A program made the position numbers and the translations under genes. Shown one piece after another: positions 1 to 6,361 of a stretch of DNA of 7,747 nucleotides (the stretch's first letter is position 1; every line of letters begins with the position of its first letter). The stretch is from assembly GCA_027074255.1 (NCBI GenBank), contig JALTDI010000160.1:1-7747 (forward strand). Reading direction: 5' to 3'. Below the pieces are notes generated by a model. The model did not search any database. It saw only the letters and a list, made by a program, of their open reading frames with translations, and was not told the origin of the DNA. This stretch comes from Desulfurellales bacterium. GTDB taxonomy: Bacteria > Campylobacterota_A > Desulfurellia > Desulfurellales > Hippeaceae.

Positions 1-345
1 AGTATTCTATATAACAATATATACGGTTTGCACAGGAAACACAGAAGGCCTTGGCAGCCCATAGTGATGTCTTTTGGAAATCTTTATGATGCGACAGTAG
101 CCTATGTGATGAATTTGAATAGATCCATGGCCTATAGAAAATTCAGAAATGCACGCTATATGATGGGTGAGAAGCTAAACCCTTATAAATTGGCGGAATA
201 CCTGACTATGTACTCCGTAAAAAGAAATGAATATATAAAGCTTGTGCAGCATATTATGCTTTCAAATAGGCTGTCGCAGTATGACAACTTTAATGTGCAG
301 CAGATTGTTGTGTCAAACTATCCTAAAAACGAAGATATACAATAA
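1..345 (+). CDS. Bax-type glucosaminidase (GH73-like), C-terminal fragment
   Basis: This is the last 114 codons of a gene whose start lies left of the window; the frame is open from base 1 to the TAA at 343-345. A TTG at position 28 could be read as a start, but homology-like sequence around it suggests it is internal. The visible part resembles the C-terminal half of the Bax/FlgJ-like glucosaminidase family, which hydrolyses N-acetylglucosaminyl linkages in peptidoglycan. The cues are a SFGNLYDATVAYVMNLN stretch (family pattern F-NL--SV--Y--NLN), then AYRKFRNAR, then LAEYLTMYSVKRNEYIKLVQ, matching the family's L---L--YS-RG--Y---L- segment, and a closing SNRLSQYDNF. The catalytic Glu and any signal peptide would be upstream and cannot be judged. 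It converges on pepD with a 2-bp gap, so it belongs to a different transcription unit. Recognition is from remembered family patterns, not a search. Confidence 0.72.
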   Translation, partial: SILYNNIYGLHRKHRRPWQPIVMSFGNLYDATVAYVMNLNRSMAYRKFRNARYMMGEKLNPYKLAEYLTMYSVKRNEYIKLVQHIMLSNRLSQYDNFNVQQIVVSNYPKNEDIQ

Positions 346-347
346 TT

Positions 348-1754
348 TCAAATTGTTTTAAGCATTTTGATAAGCAGTGTCCATATCTTTTCAAGAGAAG
401 GTACATATAGTTTCTCGTTTGGTGTATGAACATCTTCGATTGTCGGCCCCAATGAAATCATATCAATATTCTTTATTTTAGAACCTATTATTCCGCATTC
501 CAGACCGGCGTGAATAACCTTGATTTCTGGCTCAACTGAAAAAAGTTCTCTATATATATTCTTGCTTTTCTTTAAAAGTTCTGAGTTGAAATTAGGTTTC
601 CAGGAAGGATAGTTGTTAAAACTTTTATATTGGGCTTTGTATCTGTCCGCAATTTCTTCTATCTGTTTTGTTATGATATTAATACCATCTTCACTCAGAC
701 TTCTTTGATTTGTTGAGATAATAATTTTATCATCAAATGTACTAATCTTTGCAAGGTTATTTGATGTTTCCGTAATGTTGTTTTCGGTTTTTTTGAAGAC
801 TCCGTGGGGCAATTCCTCTATAAGATTTATTATATTTTGGGAATTTGTTATAGGACGATCAGCATTTCCCAATCTTTTCAACTGTATCGTAAGATTCTTT
901 TCGTTTTTATATGCTTTTTTTATTGTCAGATGAAATTTGTTCATTATATCCGGGTTAATTTCATTGTCACAGCAGATAACCGCCCTTGAACTTTTAGGTA
1001 TGGCATTTCTTGCGCTGCCTCCTTCAATCGAACAAAGAAAAATGTTAAAATTGCCCATAAATTTGAGCAGCTGCGACATAAGCTTTATGGCATTAGCTCT
1101 GTTTTTATCTATATCTATACCGGAATGGCCGCTTAAAAGTCCGTTTATGGTAATTTCATAATAGTAATTTTTTGCAGACCCTCTTTCTATCGGCAGGATG
1201 ATATCGGTATCCTCGCCGCCTGCGCATCCTATTGTAAAAACACCTTCTTTCTCCGAATCAATGTTTATCAGCTTTCTGCTCGAAAAGAAATCAGGAGACA
1301 GATTTTTTGCTCCGTTCATTCCTGTTTCCTCATCAGCAGTAAACAGCAATTCAAGCTGAGGGTGTCCAATGTTCTTGTCCATACCCAAGGATAGGCCGAT
1401 AGCAACAGCTATACCGTCGTCGGCGCCGAGGGTCGTTTTATCCGCCATAATCCAGTCTCCGTCTGTAATGATTTTTATCGGGTCCTTTGAAAAATCATGT
1501 TTTGAGTCGGATGTTTTCTCACACACCATATCCATATGCCCCTGTATGGCGATAGATTCGGCGTTTTCAAAACCATCAGCTGCGGGAACTTTGATTAAAA
1601 CATTATTATAACCGTCCTTTTTATAATCAAAACCGTTCTTTTTTGCCCATTCAATCAAATAATCGGCTATCTTTTCCTCATGCTTAGAGCATCTTGGTAT
1701 CATACTTATCTTTTTAAAGTTCTCCATTATCAAATCAATGCTCTTATTTGCCAT
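348..1754 (-). CDS. pepD: Aminoacyl-histidine dipeptidase (peptidase D, M20 family)
   Basis: This 468-residue cytosolic zinc metallopeptidase would cleave Xaa-His dipeptides such as carnosine, and other dipeptides, for amino-acid salvage. The length is close to the usual 480-490. The two-zinc site is complete: H73 and D75 in GHMDMV, bridging D112 in LGADDG, general base E142 and ligand E143 in TADEETG, D166 in NIDSEKEG, and H443 in DVHTPNE. The spacings of the first five ligands match the characterised Vibrio PepD. The lid or dimerisation domain runs roughly from residue 185 to 390 and includes GLLSGHSGIDID (H210) and RANAIKLM; IHAGLECGIIG (414-424) follows. The ATG start is supported by a GGAGGA sequence 8 bp upstream. 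The first 11 bp overlap the end of the HD-GYP gene, so translation is probably coupled. It is the last gene of the minus-strand series and ends tail-to-tail with the Bax-type gene. Confidence 0.95.
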   Translation of the reverse strand: MANKSIDLIMENFKKISMIPRCSKHEEKIADYLIEWAKKNGFDYKKDGYNNVLIKVPAADGFENAESIAIQGHMDMVCEKTSDSKHDFSKDPIKIITDGDWIMADKTTLGADDGIAVAIGLSLGMDKNIGHPQLELLFTADEETGMNGAKNLSPDFFSSRKLINIDSEKEGVFTIGCAGGEDTDIILPIERGSAKNYYYEITINGLLSGHSGIDIDKNRANAIKLMSQLLKFMGNFNIFLCSIEGGSARNAIPKSSRAVICCDNEINPDIMNKFHLTIKKAYKNEKNLTIQLKRLGNADRPITNSQNIINLIEELPHGVFKKTENNITETSNNLAKISTFDDKIIISTNQRSLSEDGINIITKQIEEIADRYKAQYKSFNNYPSWKPNFNSELLKKSKNIYRELFSVEPEIKVIHAGLECGIIGSKIKNIDMISLGPTIEDVHTPNEKLYVPSLEKIWTLLIKMLKTI

Positions 1755-3855
1755 TTATAAAATCCTCCATCTCTTTTTTTCTTCTTTGACATTCATACAT
1801 CATATCCTCTGCATTTTTGCCGGGCAGAAATTCTGAAAATGAAATGTAAAAATCTACAATATTGCCCCAGCTGTTTATCTCTATTTCCTCTTTTGATAGT
1901 CTGTTTACAACCCCGCCTTTTAATTCATTTTTTAAATTCAGGGCGAATATTTCGGCTTGGATTTCTCTTATATATATGAAATAAAATACATCCGGCTGGG
2001 TTCTTGATAAAAATTTAATCCCTCTTATTTTTTTTAAAATTTCAGCCGTGCATAGAATAACCCTATCTCCCACATCCATTGAATATTTATAGTTTATACG
2101 GCTTAAGTCTTTTATGTCAACATAAAACATTGTAAACCTTTTGTTGTTTTTTATCATTTTTTCAACGTTCTTTATGAATGTTCTTCTTCTTAATAGGCCG
2201 GTCATATAGTCCTTTGTGAAAATTTCCATCCTGATTTTATCGATGTGCCCGGGCATAAAATTCCTGTAATGCTCGTTCATGTCTTCATATATAAAACTTT
2301 CTCGCAATGTCGGTAAAGCTGCATTTAAGATTGTGCTATCGAGCTGATTTTTCATTTTTTTCATTGTTTCAATGGCTTCTTCTATACTCATAGCTTTTCT
2401 ATACGGCCTGTTTGTTGTAATTGCATCAAAAATATCCGCGATTGCCATGATTTTTGCCCCAAGAGGTATTTCATCCTTTTTCAGACCCTTTGGATATCCG
2501 CTGCCGTCGCATCTTTCATGGTGATAGCGTACCGATTCGGCAACTTCTTTAAACCTATTAATATCCTTTATTATTTGATAAGAGAACTCAGGATGATATT
2601 GAATTATTTTATATTCTTCGTCCGTTAATTTACCCGGTTTCAATAACACGGCATCGGGTATCCCTATTTTGCCTATGTCATGCACTATACCGGCAGCATA
2701 GAGCATGGATTGATCATCTTCGTTTAACTGTATGGTTTGGGCTATCTTTTTTGTATAAAAAGCAACTCTCTGTGAATGCCCCTTGGTGTAGGTGTCACGC
2801 GCTTCCATCATTAAAACAAAGGACTCAATAAATTTCTCTTCCGTCTCGGATAGTATTGAACTGACCCTTGATAAGTTTTTAGATGTTTCTATCGCAAACA
2901 TTATGTGCATAGCTATTGTCTGTAAAAAAATTCTATAATCCTTTGTTGCTGTATCAAGGCTGTCAAAACCAAAAGCAAAGACCGCAACAACCTTTTTATT
3001 TATTTCAACAGGCACAAAGAGAGCCGATTTGATGTTGTAAATTTTTGAAAAGTTTGACATATCTATATCCGTGTTTTCAAAGTCTTCAAGAAGCATTATG
3101 TCACTTATCTGCTTTTCCCACATTTTATAGGTAATCAAATCTTTTACTTCTTTTGTTTTTGTGTATGAAAATATACCCTTATCGCTGCCGTTTTTAGGTA
3201 TTGCAACGTATATATCTTCCTGAGGAAAAACAAAACCGATGGCTTGAGCCGAGGTCATTTTCAAAACTTTATTCAGATAGCTTTTAATCCATTCTGTAAA
3301 TTTTAGGTCTTTGTAGCTTTTTGGTATTTCGTTGTTGTATATGGATTCTATCTGTTTTAATTCTATGTCTATGGTTTTATCGTATCTCTCCTTGTTTTTT
3401 ATATTGTGAAACACAAAAGATATAATTTTTGCAATCTTTTCCAATAGAAAAATATCATCTTGTTCAAAATTTACGAACCTTGAAAAGTATGCTATCTGCA
3501 ATGCCCCGAAAATCTCTTGTCCGTAAAATACCGGGACGCTCAATATTGATTTTATGCCCTTTTTAACCCAGTAGGGAGATCTTCCGCTAAAATTGTTATA
3601 GTTTTCTATTGATAGGGTTTTTTGATGTTTTATTGTTATGTAGGCTGCGGTATTGTTTTCAATTTTGTAATTTTTATAAAGATCCGAGGAAGAAATGCAG
3701 ATAAGGTTATCATTTTCCTTTGAGGCAAAAAAGGCATCCTCCGCATCGAATATCTTAGCGACTTTTTTAAGTATCATAGGCCACTTATTGCAGTAATCCG
3801 TATGAATTAAATCCACAATGTCCAATAACTCAATATGGTATTTTTTGTTTCTCAA
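1744..3855 (-). CDS. GAF-GAF-HD-GYP cyclic-di-GMP phosphodiesterase-like sensor with degenerate GGDEF domain
   Basis: A soluble signalling protein of about 703 residues with no visible membrane segment or signal peptide. Numbering is from the TTG at 3855. Two GAF-like sensory domains occupy roughly residues 10-150 (typical SVPVFYGQEIFGALQIAYF at 106-124) and 185-325. An HD-GYP domain spans about 340-520 with its signature residues: H360, H392-D393 and K396 in HDIGKIGIP, H421, H445-H446, G453-Y454-P455 and D474 in ADIFDA. HD-GYP domains hydrolyse cyclic-di-GMP, so activity is likely (inference). The C-terminal region, about 546-655, is GGDEF-like: DYMTGLLRRRTF opens it, and D580, N588 and D597 align with metal- and substrate-binding residues, but the signature reads QPDVF (620-624) and the RxxD inhibitory site reads RGIK (611-614). 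It is therefore probably not a cyclase. The start was chosen because GAGG lies 9 bases before this TTG; a longer version from the TTG at 3870 has no Shine-Dalgarno. The gene sits 24 bp after the TRIC-like gene and overlaps pepD by 11 bp. Confidence 0.9.
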   Translation of the reverse strand: MRNKKYHIELLDIVDLIHTDYCNKWPMILKKVAKIFDAEDAFFASKENDNLICISSSDLYKNYKIENNTAAYITIKHQKTLSIENYNNFSGRSPYWVKKGIKSILSVPVFYGQEIFGALQIAYFSRFVNFEQDDIFLLEKIAKIISFVFHNIKNKERYDKTIDIELKQIESIYNNEIPKSYKDLKFTEWIKSYLNKVLKMTSAQAIGFVFPQEDIYVAIPKNGSDKGIFSYTKTKEVKDLITYKMWEKQISDIMLLEDFENTDIDMSNFSKIYNIKSALFVPVEINKKVVAVFAFGFDSLDTATKDYRIFLQTIAMHIMFAIETSKNLSRVSSILSETEEKFIESFVLMMEARDTYTKGHSQRVAFYTKKIAQTIQLNEDDQSMLYAAGIVHDIGKIGIPDAVLLKPGKLTDEEYKIIQYHPEFSYQIIKDINRFKEVAESVRYHHERCDGSGYPKGLKKDEIPLGAKIMAIADIFDAITTNRPYRKAMSIEEAIETMKKMKNQLDSTILNAALPTLRESFIYEDMNEHYRNFMPGHIDKIRMEIFTKDYMTGLLRRRTFIKNVEKMIKNNKRFTMFYVDIKDLSRINYKYSMDVGDRVILCTAEILKKIRGIKFLSRTQPDVFYFIYIREIQAEIFALNLKNELKGGVVNRLSKEEIEINSWGNIVDFYISFSEFLPGKNAEDMMYECQRRKKEMEDFINGK
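1763..1768 (-). promoter_or_regulatory. Ribosome binding site of pepD, inside the upstream gene
   Basis: On the minus strand GGAGGA lies 8 bases before the pepD ATG (1754-1752). It sits within the last codons of the HD-GYP gene, which stops at 1746-1744. The strong match to the anti-Shine-Dalgarno sequence decides the start and points to translational coupling. Confidence 0.8.
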
Positions 3856-3864
3856 TAAAAAGAA

Positions 3865-3868
3865 CCTC
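3865..3868 (-). promoter_or_regulatory. Ribosome binding site deciding the start of the HD-GYP gene
   Basis: On the minus strand GAGG sits 9 bases before the TTG at 3855-3853. It overlaps an earlier in-frame TTG (3870-3868), which has no Shine-Dalgarno of its own. A stop codon lies just upstream in this frame and the first in-frame ATG would delete about 26 residues, so the TTG at 3855 is favoured. Confidence 0.6.
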
Positions 3869-3879
3869 AAAAATAAGAA

Positions 3880-4506
3880 TTAAATTGGCCTTTTCTTAAC
3901 TTTCGGCAGATGCCATCCGAAAATAAGAGCTGCAATCCTCAAAAAAAGGACAATAAAGAACGAGGAGTATGTAGCAAATGTAATTCCTAAATGTAGGAAA
4001 TAGGAAAAATACATCCACAATGCCCCTGTTATGGAACAGGTTGCATAAAAATCTTCACTTAAAACCATAGGAATCCTCAAAACCAGGATGTCGCTTATCA
4101 GTCCGCCGCCCACACCGGTCACCACACCGAGAAGCAGGATTCCTATCATATTGAAATGGTTTGATATACCTATCATGGAACCGATAACCGTAAAGGCTGC
4201 AAGACCTATGGCATCGAAAACATTGACGATAAGACTGTTTCTTATGTCTTTTCTGCTTACAATATATATTGAGAAGGCAAGAATAGTTCCAAATAGTGCA
4301 AATAATATATCCGAATATCCAATAAATACCCTTGGTATTCTATTTGCGAGAATGTCTCTAATAACGCCTCCGCCGAGTGCGGTCATAAACCCCAAAACAG
4401 AGGCTCCTAATACGTCCAAATCCCTGTCTATGCCTTTATAAACACCGGAAATGGCAAAAGCTATGAGACCTATGTCGTTAGCTATATTAAAAGGCAGCTG
4501 ATTCAA
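3880..4506 (-). CDS. YicG/TRIC-family (UPF0126) integral membrane protein
   Basis: A 208-residue protein, normal length for this family, made of about seven hydrophobic segments arranged as two similar halves. The first half has LDVLGASVLGF and LGGGVIRDIL (GGG at 45-47, R50, D51) followed by RIPRVF. The second half has FDAIGLAAFTVIG (97-109) and GVGGGLISDIL (GGG at 133-135, S138, D139), then RIPMVLSEDFYATCSITGAL. Structures of prokaryotic relatives show trimeric cation channels, while other family members have been linked to glycine uptake; the sequence does not distinguish these. Oddity: the second glycine motif carries Ser138 where the family usually has Arg. Translation probably begins at the TTG at 4506, 11 bases after an AGGGG sequence. 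It lies 7 bp after the PsiE-like gene and 24 bp before the HD-GYP gene. The family call is firm; the transported substrate is unknown. Confidence 0.88.
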   Translation of the reverse strand: MNQLPFNIANDIGLIAFAISGVYKGIDRDLDVLGASVLGFMTALGGGVIRDILANRIPRVFIGYSDILFALFGTILAFSIYIVSRKDIRNSLIVNVFDAIGLAAFTVIGSMIGISNHFNMIGILLLGVVTGVGGGLISDILVLRIPMVLSEDFYATCSITGALWMYFSYFLHLGITFATYSSFFIVLFLRIAALIFGWHLPKVKKRPI

Positions 4507-4513
4507 AAGCGCA

Positions 4514-4960
4514 TTAACCCCTGTTACTGGTAATCTTTTTTTCTTTATCCGGTGTGTAAATTATAGAGAGTGTTCTTAGCACCACAAGAGCCAGGATGAT
4601 GACAGAGTACGATATTGACAAATTCAAGTTCATATGTTTGTAAAACAGGGTTATCATAATTTCCCTTAAAACAAATACCAAGACGGCGTCTGTTATGTAG
4701 GAAAGTTTAAGTCTGTCAAATTCGAAATATGATAATATTCCCCTGAAAAACTCTATCAAAATAAAAAGATTCAAAACTGAAACAACAGCCTTTTTTGACG
4801 ATTCATCCGTTTTGACAAATTCAAACAGTATATCTTTAAGTTCAAACAGCAGTTTCAATAACTGAAAAATTATTATAAGCATAATAATTGACGCAAGAAT
4901 GTACAAGATAATACGCATGGTATTGTTTATGGTATCCCTAAAAAGCGTTTCAAATTTCAT
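4514..4960 (-). CDS. PsiE-family four-helix membrane protein
   Basis: A 148-residue integral membrane protein with four predicted hydrophobic helices, at about residues 15-37, 59-79, 88-106 and 114-136. The central region resembles the phosphate-starvation-inducible PsiE family: LNLFILIEFFRGILSYFEF (63-81), then DRLKLSYITDAVLVFVLRE (82-100). The conserved features are E70, R73, the YFEFDR turn, SYITDA and R99-E100. The biochemical function of PsiE proteins is not established; in E. coli expression rises during phosphate starvation, but no Pho-box-like repeat is apparent here and the gene seems to lack its own promoter. The ATG at 4960 was chosen; a TTG at 4969 would add three residues, and neither has a strong Shine-Dalgarno, so initiation may depend on coupling or read-through from apeA 33 bp upstream. 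The tail is short and charged (DKEKKITSNRG). Confidence 0.78.
   Translation of the reverse strand: MKFETLFRDTINNTMRIILYILASIIMLIIIFQLLKLLFELKDILFEFVKTDESSKKAVVSVLNLFILIEFFRGILSYFEFDRLKLSYITDAVLVFVLREIMITLFYKHMNLNLSISYSVIILALVVLRTLSIIYTPDKEKKITSNRG
4518..4522 (-). promoter_or_regulatory. Probable ribosome binding site of the TRIC-like gene
   Basis: On the minus strand AGGGG lies 11 bases before the TTG at 4506, within the last codons of the PsiE-like gene, whose TAA is at 4516-4514. An ATG at 4514-4512 is nearer, but it is in another frame and hits a stop after three codons, so the TTG is preferred. Confidence 0.5.
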
Positions 4961-4993
4961 AAGAATCAAAAAGCAATAACTTTAACCCTTGCT

Positions 4994-6361
4994 TCACTCC
5001 TCGAAAAATGCTTTATATGCCTTATATGTTTCAAAGAGGTCTGTTTTGGATGAAATTTCATAGGGAGAATGCATAGACAATAGAGCAGGCCCGCAATCAA
5101 TAACATCCATATTCCAGCTCGCAAGATATTTTGCTATTGTTCCTCCTCCGCCCTCATCAACCTTTCCAAGTTCTCCCGTTTGCCAGTTTACATCGGCATC
5201 ATTAAATATTTTTCTAATCTTTCCGACAAATTCCGCCGATGCATCATTTGCCATATATTTTCCGCCGTGCCCCGTGAATTTTGTCATAACGACGCCGTGA
5301 TTAATATAACTGGCGTTGTCTTTTTCGTGAACGTCTTTATACATTGGGTTTACCGCCCCGTTTACATCTGCCGAAAGCACTTCCGAGCTGCTTAAAAATT
5401 CACCTACACTTTCGAGAGTTGCTTCTTTTCCTTTTGCTTTTAGTATTTTAATTATAACATCCATAAGGAATCTCGACTTGGCCCCCGTATTTCCGTCAGA
5501 ACCGATTTCTTCTTTGTCTATCATCAAAGCCACGATTGTTTTTGAATTTTTTGCAGCATCAAAAAAAGCTTCTTTTGAACAGAAAGCACATATTCTGTCA
5601 TCTTGAGCATATGCAGCTATAAACCCCCTATCAAAACCAACGTCCTTTGGCTTCATAGCGGGGACAATCTCCAATTCGGCAGATATGAAATCCTCTTCTT
5701 TGATGCCGTATTTTTCATAAAGTATATTCAAAACATGGAGCTTAACAGCTTCTTTTTCTTCTTTGTCAATTGGTATCGAGCCGACTATGAGATTCATTTT
5801 TTCTGCATCAAAGGCCTCTTTAACCTTTTTTTCATCAATGACATTGTGGGACAGGTGCGGCAGAAGGTCGGGTATTATAAACACAGGGTCATCTTCATTC
5901 TCACCTATGTTAACGGTAATTTTTTCTAAATTTTCCTTTACAATAACTCCGTGAAGAGCAAGCGGTATATTAAACCACTGGTATTTTTTTATGCCTCCGT
6001 AATAATGAGTGTGAAAAAGTGCAATTTCCGTTTCCTCAAACAGAGGATTTTGTTTTATGTCTATCCTTGGTGCATCTATATGGCTTGCAATCAGCTTCAT
6101 ACCGTTTTCTTTGCCGAGCCTCACAATAGCTATATTTTTTCCTCTGTTAATCAGAAAGAAATCCTTATTATTTTTCTTTTTATCAAGTTCCGTTAAGACC
6201 TGTTCGATTGTTTCCCTTTCGGTTTTGCACTTTCCCAAAAATTCCTTATATCTTTCAGCAAAACGAAACACTTTATCCGTGTACGCATGAGACGCTTTCC
6301 ACCCGTTTTTGTTTTCGTATTTCAGCTTTTTGGATAGTTCTTCCATTTTTTTCTTAGACAT
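4994..6361 (-). CDS. apeA: M18-family zinc aminopeptidase (aminopeptidase I type)
   Basis: This 455-residue cytosolic metallo-aminopeptidase would remove N-terminal residues from peptides. Its length fits the ApeA branch (about 450-465) rather than the shorter ApeB. The co-catalytic zinc site is complete: H94 and D96 in ASHIDAPRID, bridging D254 in YAQDDRICAF, general base E284 and ligand E285 in DKEEIGSDG, D332 in LSADVNGAVNP, and H431 in MHSPYEISSKTD. Further family landmarks are YGGIKKYQWFNIPLALHG (121-138), NHGVVMTKFTGHGGKYM (354-370) and VDEGGGGTIA (401-410). M18 enzymes are typically large homo-oligomers (dodecamers). The ATG directly abuts the TAG of proS with no intervening base and has GGGAGG 5 bases upstream, so this start is secure and co-translation with proS is likely. 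It is followed after 33 bp by the PsiE-like gene. Confidence 0.95.
   Translation of the reverse strand: MSKKKMEELSKKLKYENKNGWKASHAYTDKVFRFAERYKEFLGKCKTERETIEQVLTELDKKKNNKDFFLINRGKNIAIVRLGKENGMKLIASHIDAPRIDIKQNPLFEETEIALFHTHYYGGIKKYQWFNIPLALHGVIVKENLEKITVNIGENEDDPVFIIPDLLPHLSHNVIDEKKVKEAFDAEKMNLIVGSIPIDKEEKEAVKLHVLNILYEKYGIKEEDFISAELEIVPAMKPKDVGFDRGFIAAYAQDDRICAFCSKEAFFDAAKNSKTIVALMIDKEEIGSDGNTGAKSRFLMDVIIKILKAKGKEATLESVGEFLSSSEVLSADVNGAVNPMYKDVHEKDNASYINHGVVMTKFTGHGGKYMANDASAEFVGKIRKIFNDADVNWQTGELGKVDEGGGGTIAKYLASWNMDVIDCGPALLSMHSPYEISSKTDLFETYKAYKAFFEE

Noticed and set aside
248..260. Perfect 13-bp inverted repeat (AGCATA, T, TATGCT) that might be a hairpin or operator
   Set aside because: It lies in the coding sequence of the Bax-type gene (residues QHIML), has a 1-base centre that cannot form a stable loop, and is not repeated elsewhere.
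339..360. A/T palindrome around the convergent stop codons as a bidirectional terminator
   Set aside because: The near-symmetric AATTTCAAATT core contains only A/T pairs with a 1-base centre, and there is no G+C stem with a proper T-run, so an intrinsic terminator is not supported.
804..1611. Plus-strand open frames at 804-989, 937-1161 and 1369-1611
   Set aside because: They are antisense to pepD, whose conserved catalytic motifs cover the same bases; they lack family-like sequence and good ribosome sites.
4088..4441. 117-codon plus-strand open frame
   Set aside because: It mirrors the TRIC-like gene on the opposite strand, and its Pro-rich composition is the expected shadow of the glycine motifs.
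4961..4993. Possible promoter or Pho box in the 33-bp gap before the PsiE-like gene
   Set aside because: No recognisable -35/-10 pair or direct repeat of the Pho-box type is present; the gap is short and A/T-rich like the surrounding sequence.
5180..6290. Several plus-strand open frames opposite apeA
   Set aside because: apeA has a complete M18 active site across this span; the plus-strand frames are low-complexity, Phe-rich shadows.
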